Positions 7,873-16,830 of a stretch of DNA of 64,000 nt are shown in pieces. Each line of letters starts with the position of its first letter. Within the stretch, counting starts at the first letter, position 1. Where the stretch lies: positions 124,001 to 188,000 of the forward strand of contig NZ_SBIV01000001.1 in assembly GCF_004765795.1 (NCBI RefSeq). The letters are read 5' to 3'. Position numbers and translations under genes: made by a program. Under the pieces are notes generated by a model. The model was not told the DNA's origin. It did not search any database and saw only the letters and a list, made by a program, of their open reading frames with translations. Source of the DNA: Halorussus marinus (GTDB lineage: Archaea; Halobacteriota; Halobacteria; Halobacteriales; Haladaptataceae).

Positions 7873-9335
7873 AACTCCACCCGCTCTCGGTCCCGTACCG
7901 TGCGATCTCGCGGGGGATCAGCGTCGGCACCTCGGTGGTGTTCCTCGGGATCACGCTGTCGGGCACCGGCGCGATCCCCGATCTGATCGGCCCCGCGCTG
8001 GTCGGGCTCGCAATCTTGGGCGTGCTCGTCACCGCGGGCTGGGAGGTCGCCTACTACCGGCGGTTCGACTACGAACTCACCGACGACGGGCTCGACCTCG
8101 CCTCCGGGGTCGTCTCGCGACGCCACCGCGAGATTCCGCTCCGTCGGGTCCAGAACGTCGACATCTCGCGAAACGTGATCCAGCGCGCGCTCGGGCTCGC
8201 GGCGCTCGATCTCGAAACCGCCGGCGGCGGCGAGACCGAGGCGAGCCTGCGGTACGTCGGCTACGACGAGGCAAAGCGCCTCCAGCGCGAGATCCAGCGG
8301 CTGAAACGCGGCGGGGCCGCGACCGACGCCGGTGAGTCGGTCGGCCGCCCCGACGACCCCGAGGAGACGCTGTTCGAGCTCTCGATGCCCGAACTCGTCG
8401 CGCTGAGTCTCCTTTCGTTCGACCTGCGGTACGTCTCGGTGCTGGCGTTCGGGCCGGTCGCGTTCCCGTTCGTCCCCGGCATCGCCGACCTCGCTTTTCT
8501 CGGGGGCATCGTGATCGTCGGCCTGCTCGCGGTCGGGCTCTGGGCGATCAGTGCGGTGTTCACCTTCGCGCGCTACTACGGCTTCCGGCTCTCGCAGGTG
8601 GGCGAGGAGCTCCGGTACGAGCGGGGGCTGGTCCAGCGCTACGACGGCTCGATCCCGCTGGAGAAGGTCCAGACGGTGACCGTGCGCGAGAACGTCCTGA
8701 TGCGGCGGTTCGGGTACGCCGCGCTCGCGGTCGAGACCGCGGGGTACGCGCCGGGCCAGACGCCGTCTGGCGGGTCGGAGGCCGCGGTGCCGCTCGCGAC
8801 CCGCGAGCGCGTCCTCGATCTGGCGCGGGAGGTCGAGCCGTTCGATCCGCCCGAATTCGAGCGCCCGCCCAAGCGCGCCCGGACGCGCTACGTCGCCCGG
8901 TACACGCTCGCGCTGGCGGGCGTCGCGGGACTCCTCTTGGGCGCCCGGGCGCTGGCCGGCCGCCCCGACCTCTGGTACGCGCCGCTCGCGCTCGTCGTTC
9001 TCACCCCCGTCGCGGCCCAGCTGAAGTGGGCGAATCGCGGGTACGCCCGGGCCGACCGCCACGTCGTGACCCGCAACGGCTTCTGGCAGCGCACCACGAA
9101 GATCGTGGCCTACGATCGGGTCCAGACCGTGATCGAGACCCGGACCATCTTCCAGCGCCGCCGCCGGCTCGCGACGGTCGTGATCGACACCGCGAGTTCG
9201 GCCGGGTTCGGCGGCCGGGAGGCCAGCGCGGTCGACCTCGACCGGACCGACGCCCGGCGGCTCCGAGAGCTGGTCGGGCGGCGACTCCACGAGCGGCTCG
9301 GCGAGCGCTGGACCGAGCGGACCGGACGGCGCTGA
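7869..9335 (+). CDS. membrane protein with three PH domains (YdbT-like)
   Basis: A 488-residue integral membrane protein made of three repeats, each a pair of transmembrane helices followed by a bPH2 domain. The diagnostic turn occurs three times: IPLRRVQNVDISRNV, IPLEKVQTVTVRENV and VAYDRVQTVIETRTI. It matches VPFVRVQHVDTQ in the upstream partner, whose stop codon overlaps this ATG. Together the pair supplies four PH units facing the cytoplasm, plausibly as an envelope scaffold. The start is fixed by the ATGA overlap. The stop directly abuts the stop of the convergent gene at 9336. Confidence 0.87.
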   Translation: MKLHPLSVPYRAISRGISVGTSVVFLGITLSGTGAIPDLIGPALVGLAILGVLVTAGWEVAYYRRFDYELTDDGLDLASGVVSRRHREIPLRRVQNVDISRNVIQRALGLAALDLETAGGGETEASLRYVGYDEAKRLQREIQRLKRGGAATDAGESVGRPDDPEETLFELSMPELVALSLLSFDLRYVSVLAFGPVAFPFVPGIADLAFLGGIVIVGLLAVGLWAISAVFTFARYYGFRLSQVGEELRYERGLVQRYDGSIPLEKVQTVTVRENVLMRRFGYAALAVETAGYAPGQTPSGGSEAAVPLATRERVLDLAREVEPFDPPEFERPPKRARTRYVARYTLALAGVAGLLLGARALAGRPDLWYAPLALVVLTPVAAQLKWANRGYARADRHVVTRNGFWQRTTKIVAYDRVQTVIETRTIFQRRRRLATVVIDTASSAGFGGREASAVDLDRTDARRLRELVGRRLHERLGERWTERTGRR

Positions 9336-10052
9336 TCAGGCGTTCCGGCTGGCTTCGAGGTAGAGGTGGCCGACCGCGAGTCCGAACAGCGCGAGCAGTG
9401 CCGACGAGACGCCCGTACTGAGCGCGAGGGCGGCCGGTCCCGACACCGCCCCGATCGTCCTCGAGACGACCACGGACACCGAGGTGAGCGCGACGGAGAC
9501 CAGCGAGACGCCGACGATCTTCCAGACGCCCCCGCCGGCGACCGCCCAGCTCGATCTGAGGCTCGCGAGCGGCCCCCGCCCGTCGATCACGCAGGCCGGA
9601 TACGCCAGCACGAGCCGGTGGACGAGATACAGCCCCGGGAGCACGAACAGCGCGAAGCCGATCGAGACCAGCGGCCACAACAGCAGGGAGGCCCCGATTA
9701 CCGCGGGCACTCGCTTCGTGGCCCCGACGAGTCGCTCGGCGAGCGGGCTCGTTCGCTCGGCGACCGCGTCCGCCGCGGTCAGATAGCAGACGCCCCAGAC
9801 GACGACCAGCCCGACCGCGAAGGCGAGGGACGCCGGCCACGCCCAGTCGGCGACCGTCGGCGGGTCGGTCGGCGACTCGTAGGTCACCCCGAGCGACGCG
9901 CCGAGCCCAACGAGCTGGACGGCGAACGCGACCGCCGCGAGTTCGAGGTGGTCGCCGAGCGCGTACCACGACCACCGGAGCGTGTCGACCACGTCGAGCC
10001 GACGGACGTGGACCCCCTCGTTCGGGTCGGGTCCGTCGCGCTCGGATGCCAT
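9336..10052 (-). CDS. haloarchaeal polytopic membrane protein
   Basis: A 238-residue protein with about six transmembrane helices and no catalytic motif I can see. It begins with a cytoplasmic stretch (VRRLDVVDTLRWSWYALGDH) like that of the haloarchaeal DUF7847/DUF4013-type membrane families. It also carries the segment PGLYLVHRLVLAYPACVIDGRG, common in those families and of unknown function. It is convergent with the PH-domain operon, and the two stop codons are adjacent (TGATCA). I cannot give a role. Confidence 0.75.
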   Translation of the reverse strand: MASERDGPDPNEGVHVRRLDVVDTLRWSWYALGDHLELAAVAFAVQLVGLGASLGVTYESPTDPPTVADWAWPASLAFAVGLVVVWGVCYLTAADAVAERTSPLAERLVGATKRVPAVIGASLLLWPLVSIGFALFVLPGLYLVHRLVLAYPACVIDGRGPLASLRSSWAVAGGGVWKIVGVSLVSVALTSVSVVVSRTIGAVSGPAALALSTGVSSALLALFGLAVGHLYLEASRNA

Positions 10053-10133
10053 GCCCGGAAGTTAACGCACGGCTGATATAAACCTCGCGGACGCCCGAGT
10101 CGCCGACGCGACCCCGCCGGCCGAGACTGAACG

Positions 10134-10140
10134 GTTTTTT
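10134..10140 (+). promoter_or_regulatory. TATA-like box of gatE
   Basis: A run of T residues ending in A (TTTTTTA) lies about 27-33 bases before the gatE ATG at 10167. This spacing fits a leaderless transcript. Confidence 0.45.
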
Positions 10141-10166
10141 ACTCCTCGCGCTCGGAGTGGCGTGTA

Positions 10167-12035
10167 ATGACCGAGTACGACTACGAGGATCTCGGCCTCG
10201 TCGCGGGGCTGGAGATACACCAGCAACTCGACACCGAGACGAAGCTGTTCTGTAACTGTCCGACCGCGCTCCGCGAGCCCGAGGAGTCCGAGCGTCAGTT
10301 CAGCCGGTACCTCCACCCGACCAAGAGCGAACTGGGCGAACTCGACGAGGCCGCCCTAGAGGAGAGCCAGGTCGACCGCGAGTTCGAGTACCTCGCGTAC
10401 GACACCACTTGCCTCGTCGAGGAGGACGACGAGCCGCCCCACCGGCTCGACGGGGAGGCCCAGGAGGTCGTCCTCGAAATCGCCCAACTGCTCGACATGG
10501 ACCCGGTCGATCAGGCCCACGTCATGCGCAAGATCGTGGTCGACGGCTCGAACACCTCGGGGTTCCAGCGCTCGACCCTGATGGCGACCGACGGCGAGAT
10601 CGAGACCGACGACGGCCCGGTGGGGATCGAGGACCTGATGCTCGAAGAGGAGAGCGCCCAGCGCGTCGAGGAGACCGACGACGGGGTGCGGTACTCGCTC
10701 GACCGGCTCGGCATCCCGCTGGTCGAGATCGGCACCAAGCCCGACATCCGTTCGCCCGAGCAGGCCCGCGAGGCCGCCGAGACCATCGGCATGCTCCTGC
10801 GCTCGACCGGGAAGGTAAAGCGCGGGCTCGGCACCATCCGACAGGACGTCAACATCTCCATCGCGGAGGGCGCACGGGTCGAGGTCAAGGGCGTCCAGAG
10901 CCTCGACGACATCGACGACCTCGTCGAAAACGAGGTCCACCGGCAGGTCCGACTGCTCGAAGTCCGCGACGAACTCCGCGAGCGCGACGCCGAAGTGGGC
11001 GACGTCGCCGACGTGACCGACGTGTTCGAGGACACGGACTCGGGAGTCATCGACGGCGCGCTCAGTTCGGGCGGCACGGTTACCGCGGTAGCGCTGTACG
11101 GCTTCGACGGCCTCGTCGGGGCGGAACTCCAGCCCGACCGCCGGCTCGGCACCGAACTGTCGGACCACGCCAAGCGCCACGGCGCCGGCGGCATCTTCCA
11201 CACCGACGAACTGCCCGCCTACGGCGTCACCGAGGCGGAGGTCGAGTCGCTCCGCGAGGCGGTCGGCGCCGGCGAGACGGACGCGGTCGCCATCGTCGCG
11301 GCCGACCCCGAGACCGCCGAGGCCGCGATCGAGGCGGCGGCCGACCGGGCCGAGACCGCGCTGGAGGGCGTCCCCGAGGAGACCCGGGGCGCCAACGAGG
11401 ACGGCACCACTCGCTACCTCCGGCCCCTGCCGGGTGCGGCCCGGATGTACCCCGAGACCGACGTGCCGCCGGTCGACCCCGACCCCAGTGAGGTCGAACC
11501 CCCGGAGCTTCTGACCGAGAAGGTCGAGCGCTATCGGGACGAGTACGGTCTCGACGCCGGACTCGCCGAGCAGGTGGCGTACGGCGAGCGAATGGCGCTG
11601 TTCGAGACCGCGGTCGAGGCGGGGGTCGACCCCACGCTCGCGGCCGGCACCCTCGAGAGCACGGTCACCGAACTCCGCCGGGACGGCGTTGCGGTCGAGA
11701 ACCTCACCGACGACCACCTGCTGGAGACGCTCGAACTGGTCGCCGACGGCGAGACCGCGAAGGGCAACGTCGGCGCGGTGCTGACCGCGCTCGCCGAGCG
11801 TCCCGAGCGCAGTGCCGCCGAGGCCGTCGAGGCGGAGGGACTCGGGAGCGCGGGCGAAGATGAGGTCCGGGGCGCCGTCGTCGAGGTCGTCGAGCGAAAC
11901 GAGGGGCAGGTCGAACAAGAGGGGATGCAGGCGTTCTCCGGGCTGATGGGCGAAGCGATGGGCGCGCTCGGCGGGAAGGCCGACGGCGACCTCGTGAGCG
12001 AGGTGCTCCGCGAGGAGATCCAGAAGCGAGCCTGA
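10167..12035 (+). CDS. gatE: Glu-tRNA(Gln) amidotransferase subunit E
   Basis: A 622-residue tRNA-binding subunit of the archaeal GatDE amidotransferase, which converts Glu-tRNA(Gln) to Gln-tRNA(Gln). The N-terminal GatB/GatE kinase-like domain starts with GLVAGLEIHQQLDTETKLFC. Its conserved lines RKIVVDGSNTSGFQRSTLMA and IPLVEIGTKPDIRSPEQARE are intact. A GAD-type insertion (about residues 285-410), which distinguishes GatE from GatB, is present. The C-terminal YqeY-like helical tail runs to the end. The partner gatD is not in the window. The start is supported by the T-rich promoter element. Confidence 0.95.
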   Translation: MTEYDYEDLGLVAGLEIHQQLDTETKLFCNCPTALREPEESERQFSRYLHPTKSELGELDEAALEESQVDREFEYLAYDTTCLVEEDDEPPHRLDGEAQEVVLEIAQLLDMDPVDQAHVMRKIVVDGSNTSGFQRSTLMATDGEIETDDGPVGIEDLMLEEESAQRVEETDDGVRYSLDRLGIPLVEIGTKPDIRSPEQAREAAETIGMLLRSTGKVKRGLGTIRQDVNISIAEGARVEVKGVQSLDDIDDLVENEVHRQVRLLEVRDELRERDAEVGDVADVTDVFEDTDSGVIDGALSSGGTVTAVALYGFDGLVGAELQPDRRLGTELSDHAKRHGAGGIFHTDELPAYGVTEAEVESLREAVGAGETDAVAIVAADPETAEAAIEAAADRAETALEGVPEETRGANEDGTTRYLRPLPGAARMYPETDVPPVDPDPSEVEPPELLTEKVERYRDEYGLDAGLAEQVAYGERMALFETAVEAGVDPTLAAGTLESTVTELRRDGVAVENLTDDHLLETLELVADGETAKGNVGAVLTALAERPERSAAEAVEAEGLGSAGEDEVRGAVVEVVERNEGQVEQEGMQAFSGLMGEAMGALGGKADGDLVSEVLREEIQKRA

Positions 12036-12112
12036 GCGCCCACCCCGGTGGGAGTCGGTGCCGGGCGCCCGCGATCAGGGGTTCGACGCGACGCCGGACG
12101 CGATGTTCGGCG

Positions 12113-12421
12113 TCACCCCGCGACCGCGCGTCGTTGCTGGACCAACTCGAACACCAACAGCGCGGCGAACGTGCTCGCGGCCAGCAACACCATGACCGCG
12201 ACGCCCGTCCGGACGGAGGGCGCCGCGAGGCTCAACGTCCCGAGCGCCACGCCCGAGACCGCCGCGAGCGCCGACCGCCAGACGTCAGACAGCGCCACAC
12301 AGCGCTTGGCGAGGGTGGGATCGAGCCCGACGATCCGGGTCCAGACGACGTAGAGCGCCGTCACGAACAGAAAAGACAGCAGACCCACGCCGAGCAGGAG
12401 GGCGAACTTCGGGGCGTTCAT
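12113..12421 (-). CDS. small membrane protein
   Basis: A 102-residue protein with about three transmembrane helices: residues 6-28 (FALLLGVGLLSFLFVTALYVVW), 46-65 and 70-92. A short basic tail follows. I do not recognise a family with certainty. An AT-rich element at 12449-12459 lies about 33 bases upstream of the ATG. The gene diverges from the carotenoid operon and converges with gatE, so it is probably transcribed alone. Confidence 0.65.
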   Translation of the reverse strand: MNAPKFALLLGVGLLSFLFVTALYVVWTRIVGLDPTLAKRCVALSDVWRSALAAVSGVALGTLSLAAPSVRTGVAVMVLLAASTFAALLVFELVQQRRAVAG

Positions 12422-12519
12422 GGCTCTCTGTTTCGAACGGTCGCCGAGCCGATAATAAGTGTATCGGTGGACGGTCGGAACGACCGCGCCGGCCGTCGGC
12501 CGAGCGCGTCTCCGCATCG

Positions 12520-12526
12520 TTTTATG
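12520..12526 (+). promoter_or_regulatory. TATA box of the bacterioruberin operon
   Basis: The sequence GTTTTATG spans about 12519-12526, centred 28 bases before the ATG at 12551. Because this stretch is best read as the TATA box, its own ATG (12524) is an unlikely start codon for crtD. Confidence 0.55.
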
Positions 12527-12550
12527 TCGGTCGCGTCCCCAGATCCGAGT

Positions 12551-14032
12551 ATGCAACTCGCGGACAGGTCGGTCGCGATCGTCGGTGGCGGCTTCGGCGG
12601 CCTCTCGACGGCGTGTTATCTCGCCGACGCCGGCGCCGACGTGACAGTCGTGGAGCGAAACGACCAGTTGGGCGGCCGCGCGAGCGTTCTGGAGCGCGAC
12701 GGCTTCCGGTTCGACATGGGGCCGTCGTGGTACCTGATGCCCGACGTGTTCGAGCGGTTCTTCGGCCACTTCGGCCGCGAGCCCGAGGACTACTACGGGC
12801 TGGAGCATCTCGACCCCCACTACAAGATCTTCTTCAAGGACGGCGACGAGGTGACGGTCTCGGCCGACCGGGAGGAGACCAAAGCGATCTTCGAGGAGTA
12901 CGAGGACGGCGCCGGGGCGGCCCTCGACGCCTACCTCGCGGAGGCCGAGGAGACCTACGAGATCGGGATGGAGCACTTCGTCTACACCGACCGGCCCCGG
13001 TTCCGGGACTACGTCGACTGGGACGTGGTCCGCCACGCCCGCGGTCTGACGTTCCTCGGGTCGATGCAGGACCACGTCGCCGACTACTTCGACCACCCGA
13101 AGCTCCGCCAGATCATGCAGTACACGCTCGTGTTCCTCGGCGGGTCGCCGAGCAACACGCCCGCGCTCTACAACCTGATGAGCCACGTCGACTTCAACCT
13201 CGGCGTCCACTACCCCGAGGACGGACTGGGCGGCGTGGTCGACGGCATCGTCGACCTCGGCTCGGAGCTTGGCGTCGAGTACCGGACCGGGAGTCCGGTC
13301 GAGGCGATCGAGGGGTCGGCGGGCGACTTCGAAGTCGAGACCGACGAGGGGTTCCTCCGGGCGGACTTCGTGGTGAGCGACGCCGACTACGCCCACACCG
13401 AACAGGAGCTTCTGGCCCCCGAGCGCCGCCAGTACGACGAGGACTACTGGGACTCCCGGACGTACGCGCCCTCCGCGTTCCTGCTGTATCTCGGCGTCGA
13501 GGGATCGGTCGACTCCCTCGAACACCACACCCTCGTGCTCCCGACCGACTGGCACGAGCACTTCGAGCAGATCTTCGACGAGCCGGCGTGGCCCGACGAC
13601 CCGGCCTACTACCTCTGCGTGCCCAGCGAGACCGACGAGACCGTCGCCCCGGAGGGCCACAGCAACCTGTTCGCGCTGGTACCGATCGCGCCCGGGCTCG
13701 ACGACGACGCCGAGACCCGCGAGCGCTACCGCGACCTCGTGCTCGAGGACATCGCCGAGAACACGGGCGTCGACCTCCGGGATCGCATCGTGGTCGAAGA
13801 GCGCTTCTCCGTCTCCGAGTTCACCGACCGGTACAACAGCCGGGCGGGCACCGCGCTCGGGCTCGCTCACACCCTCCGCCAGACCGGCCCGCTCCGGCCG
13901 AGTCGCCGCTCGTCGGAGGTCGACGGGCTCTACTTCACCGGGTCGTACACCACGCCCGGCATCGGGGTGCCGATGTGTCTGATCGGCGGCCAGCACACCG
14001 CCGACGCGGTGCTGGAGGACCGCGGCGAGTAG
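12551..14032 (+). CDS. crtD: carotenoid desaturase (CrtD/CrtI family)
   Basis: A 493-residue FAD-dependent desaturase. The dinucleotide fold VAIVGGGFGGLSTACYLAD sits at residues 8-26, followed by VVERNDQLGGRAS. The C-terminal FAD motif TGSYTTPGIGVPMCLIGGQH is the signature of phytoene and carotenoid desaturases. The gene heads an operon with lycopene elongase and the CruF hydratase. In characterised haloarchaea that position is held by carotenoid 3,4-desaturase (CrtD), which makes bacterioruberin intermediates. Phytoene desaturase (CrtI) is the alternative. The start at 12551 is preferred over 12524 because of the TATA box. Confidence 0.88.
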   Translation: MQLADRSVAIVGGGFGGLSTACYLADAGADVTVVERNDQLGGRASVLERDGFRFDMGPSWYLMPDVFERFFGHFGREPEDYYGLEHLDPHYKIFFKDGDEVTVSADREETKAIFEEYEDGAGAALDAYLAEAEETYEIGMEHFVYTDRPRFRDYVDWDVVRHARGLTFLGSMQDHVADYFDHPKLRQIMQYTLVFLGGSPSNTPALYNLMSHVDFNLGVHYPEDGLGGVVDGIVDLGSELGVEYRTGSPVEAIEGSAGDFEVETDEGFLRADFVVSDADYAHTEQELLAPERRQYDEDYWDSRTYAPSAFLLYLGVEGSVDSLEHHTLVLPTDWHEHFEQIFDEPAWPDDPAYYLCVPSETDETVAPEGHSNLFALVPIAPGLDDDAETRERYRDLVLEDIAENTGVDLRDRIVVEERFSVSEFTDRYNSRAGTALGLAHTLRQTGPLRPSRRSSEVDGLYFTGSYTTPGIGVPMCLIGGQHTADAVLEDRGE

Positions 14033-14033
14033 C

Positions 14034-14861
14034 ATGCTCCGGTACCTGCTGGTGCTCTCGCGGCCCCGCTTTTGGTTCTATCTGGCGGGACCGGTGGTCG
14101 TCGGGGTCGCGTTCGGCGCGTCGACGACCGCCGACCTGTTCGCGCCGGAGGCGGTCGCGCTGTTCGCGTACTTCCTCGTCCCCGCAAACGTCTACCTCTA
14201 CGGGGTCAACGACGCCTTCGACGCCGAGATCGACGAGACAAATCCCAAAAAAGAGAACCGCGAAGCCCGGTATCGCGGCGGGCTCGCGGTCGGCGCGGTC
14301 GTCGCGGTCTGCGGGGTCGCGGGCGCGGCGCTGGTCGCCGTCCTCCCGCTCGGGGCCTCGGTCTGGGTCGCCGGGTTCCTCGCGCTCGGGTTCGCGTACA
14401 GCGCCCCGCCGCTCCGATTCAAGACGACGCCGCTGTTGGACTCGGTCTCGAACGGGCTGTACGTCCTGCCGGGCGCGGCGGCGTTCGCCGCGGTCGCGGG
14501 CCGCCAGCCCCCGGTGCTCGCGCTGGCCGGCGGCTGGCTCTGGGCGATGGCGATGCACACCTTCTCGGCGGTGCCCGACATCGAGCCCGACCGTCGGGCC
14601 GGTATCCGGACGACCGCGACGCTGCTGGGCGAGCGAGCCACGCTGGCGTACTGTGCGGGGTGCTGGCTCCTCGCGGCCGGCGCCTTCGGCGCGATTGACC
14701 TCTGGGCGGGGGCGTTGCTCGCGGTGTATCCCGCGCTCGCGGTCGGCGTCGCCGAGACCGACGTCGACGTCGCCCGGGCGTACTGGTGGTTCCCGGCGAT
14801 CAACGGCCTCGTCGGGATGGTGCTGACCCTCGGGGGCCTCTGGGGGGTCGTGCGTGCGTAG
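14034..14861 (+). CDS. lyeJ: lycopene elongase/hydratase, UbiA-type prenyltransferase
   Basis: A 275-residue polytopic membrane prenyltransferase. It carries the aspartate-rich UbiA motif NDAFDAEIDETNPKKENREA at about residues 61-80 and a second acidic motif (VPDIEPDRRAG) near 180. In haloarchaea the enzyme adds C5 units to both ends of lycopene on the way to C50 bacterioruberin. It starts two bases after the crtD stop. The cruF GTG lies inside its last codons, so the three genes form one operon. The role is inferred from family and context, and both agree. Confidence 0.92.
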   Translation: MLRYLLVLSRPRFWFYLAGPVVVGVAFGASTTADLFAPEAVALFAYFLVPANVYLYGVNDAFDAEIDETNPKKENREARYRGGLAVGAVVAVCGVAGAALVAVLPLGASVWVAGFLALGFAYSAPPLRFKTTPLLDSVSNGLYVLPGAAAFAAVAGRQPPVLALAGGWLWAMAMHTFSAVPDIEPDRRAGIRTTATLLGERATLAYCAGCWLLAAGAFGAIDLWAGALLAVYPALAVGVAETDVDVARAYWWFPAINGLVGMVLTLGGLWGVVRA

Positions 14862-15669
14862 AGACGCCGTCGAGGCGACGCTCGCCGAGGTCGTGCTGGA
14901 CAACCGCTTCACGATCGCGGTGGTGTTCCCGGTCGTCGGCGCCGCGCTGTTCGTCACGAGCCACGAGGGACTGCTCCCGGACTGGCTCGCGATGAACCCG
15001 CTGGCGGTGCTTTTCGGGACGCTCGTGATGCGGCTCCCGCTGGCGGCCGCGCTCGCCCCGCTGGTCGACCGGCGGGCGGCCGCCGGCCTGGTCGCGGTGA
15101 CCGCCTACAGCTACCTCATCGAGTTCGTCGGCGTGACGACCGGCTGGCCCTACGGCGAGTTCCACTACCAGACCGAACTGGGACCGATGATCGCGGGCGT
15201 GCCGGTGGGACTGCCGGTCTTTTTCCTCCCGCTGGTGCTCAACAGCTACCTGCTGGTGGGACTGCTGGCCCCGCGGCTGTCGACCGTCGGCCGGATCGGC
15301 GCGTCGCTGGCGGTCGTGCTGGTCGTCGACCTCGTGCTCGACCCCGCGGCGGTCGCGATCGGCTTCTGGACCTACGGCGGCGGCCCGTACTACGGGGTCC
15401 CGGTCTCGAACTACGTCGGGTGGGTGCTGAGCGGATTCGTGGCCGTCACCGCGATCGAGTACGCCTTCGACGCCGACGCGCTGGCCGCCCGACTCGCCGA
15501 CTGCGAGTTCGCGCTCGACGACTTCGTGAGCTTCGTGGTCCTGTGGGGCGCGACCAACGCCTACTTCGGCAACTGGGTCGCGGTCGGGCTGGCGGCCGCG
15601 CTGGCCGCCGGGCTGATTCGGGCCGACCGCTTCGACTTCGCGGTGTTCGGCCGGGGCAGTCCCGGGTAG
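14854..15669 (+). CDS. cruF: bisanhydrobacterioruberin hydratase
   Basis: A 271-residue protein with about seven transmembrane helices, of the CruF/DUF422 carotenoid hydratase family. It hydrates the C50 chain ends in the last step of bacterioruberin synthesis. Family stretches such as YSYLIEFVGVTTGWPYGEFHY and PVSNYVGWVLSGF are visible. It begins with GTG at 14854, eight bases inside the end of lyeJ, implying translational coupling. It converges with crtB, with 83 bases between the stops. Context and family agree on the function. Confidence 0.92.
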   Translation: MRRDAVEATLAEVVLDNRFTIAVVFPVVGAALFVTSHEGLLPDWLAMNPLAVLFGTLVMRLPLAAALAPLVDRRAAAGLVAVTAYSYLIEFVGVTTGWPYGEFHYQTELGPMIAGVPVGLPVFFLPLVLNSYLLVGLLAPRLSTVGRIGASLAVVLVVDLVLDPAAVAIGFWTYGGGPYYGVPVSNYVGWVLSGFVAVTAIEYAFDADALAARLADCEFALDDFVSFVVLWGATNAYFGNWVAVGLAAALAAGLIRADRFDFAVFGRGSPG

Positions 15670-15752
15670 TTCGAACGTGTGGGCGCCGCTCCACGGATCG
15701 CTATAGTGGGGGACACACCGGAAGAGCGGATCGACAGCGGTGCGACGACTCC

Positions 15753-16709
15753 CTACTCGAACTGGGGCGTTCCGCCGGGAACGTCGGCGCCGCCGGGCGA
15801 GCCGTCGCCGTCGGGGACGGCGCTGACTCGGCGGAACACCGTCTCGGGGTCGTCGGACCACTGCCAGTGCCACCGGGTCTTCGCCCAGAGCCACGCCGCG
15901 CGCGGCGCGCTCAGCTCCGGGGGCGAGGTCAGCACGTCGAACTCCCGCGCCCGGATGAGCCGGTGGTACTCGGCGTACAGTACCGCGGCGAAAAGCACCG
16001 CGAACTGACAGTCTTCGGGAAGGTACTCGATGCCCGCCACGCCCTCCCGGTACTTGCGCTCGGCGCGTCGGAGCTCCTCGGCCATGGTGGCTCGGAAGCC
16101 GTCGTCCGGGTCGCAACGCCGGAGCTGGGCCTCCGTGACGCCGTGGCGCTCGCGGGTCGTCCCGGGGAGATAGACGCGGTCGTGGTCGCGGATGTCCTCG
16201 CGCACGTCGCGCAGGAAGTTCGTCAGCTGGAACGCCTCGCCCAGCGCGACCGCGTGGGGCCGCGCCCGGTCGGGCTCCTCGACGCCCATGACCGCCTGCA
16301 TCATCACCCCGACGGCGGCCGCCGAGCCGCGAACGTACGACTCCAGTTCCTCGTAGTTCGCGTACCGACTCTTGTCGATGTCGGTCGCCATCGCGTCGAT
16401 GAACTCCTCGATCTCGTCGCCGGGGATGTCGTACTCTTCGCGCATCTCCTGAAACGCGGCGAGCACGGGGTCGTCGGTCTCACGACGGCCCTGCGCCTCG
16501 GCGCGCAGTTGCTCCAGTCGCTCGCGTTCCTCCTCCGGTGACAGGTCGGTCGCGCCGTCCACGACCTCGTCGGCCACGCGGAAGAACGCGTAGAGGACGT
16601 AGGTCGGGTTGCGCACCCGTTCGGGGAGGAGTCGCGTGGCGAAGTGGAAGGTTCTGCCAGTTCGCTGCTGTATCGTCTTGCTGCGTCGGAGTTGTCGGTC
16701 TGTGACCAT
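15753..16709 (-). CDS. crtB: phytoene synthase
   Basis: A 318-residue enzyme that condenses two geranylgeranyl diphosphates to phytoene, the first committed carotenoid step. The first aspartate-rich site is DEVVD at residues 47-51. The second is in NFLRDVREDIRDHDRVYLP, with the trans-isoprenyl diphosphate synthase pattern. The length is typical. The gene faces the crtD-lyeJ-cruF operon, completing a pigment cluster. It has a leader with GGAG about 11-14 bases before the ATG. A TTAGGG-type element near 16760 may be its promoter. Confidence 0.95.
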   Translation of the reverse strand: MVTDRQLRRSKTIQQRTGRTFHFATRLLPERVRNPTYVLYAFFRVADEVVDGATDLSPEEERERLEQLRAEAQGRRETDDPVLAAFQEMREEYDIPGDEIEEFIDAMATDIDKSRYANYEELESYVRGSAAAVGVMMQAVMGVEEPDRARPHAVALGEAFQLTNFLRDVREDIRDHDRVYLPGTTRERHGVTEAQLRRCDPDDGFRATMAEELRRAERKYREGVAGIEYLPEDCQFAVLFAAVLYAEYHRLIRAREFDVLTSPPELSAPRAAWLWAKTRWHWQWSDDPETVFRRVSAVPDGDGSPGGADVPGGTPQFE

Positions 16710-16830
16710 TCAGTGTCTCCTGTGTGAGAGTCCGGCCGTGCAACGGCGCCGCGGTACCCGCACTTAGGGCGCGTCCGAGTTAATTGTTGGCTTCGGTGAA
16801 ATCGTCTCCAGCGGACATAGCGCCCTCGTG

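Noticed and set aside
12524-12550. Start of crtD at 12524
   Set aside because: That ATG is part of the likely TATA box; 12551 gives the usual N-terminus.
12551-14032. Calling the desaturase phytoene desaturase (CrtI) outright
   Set aside because: The family motif does not separate CrtI from CrtD, and the operon with lyeJ and cruF points to CrtD.
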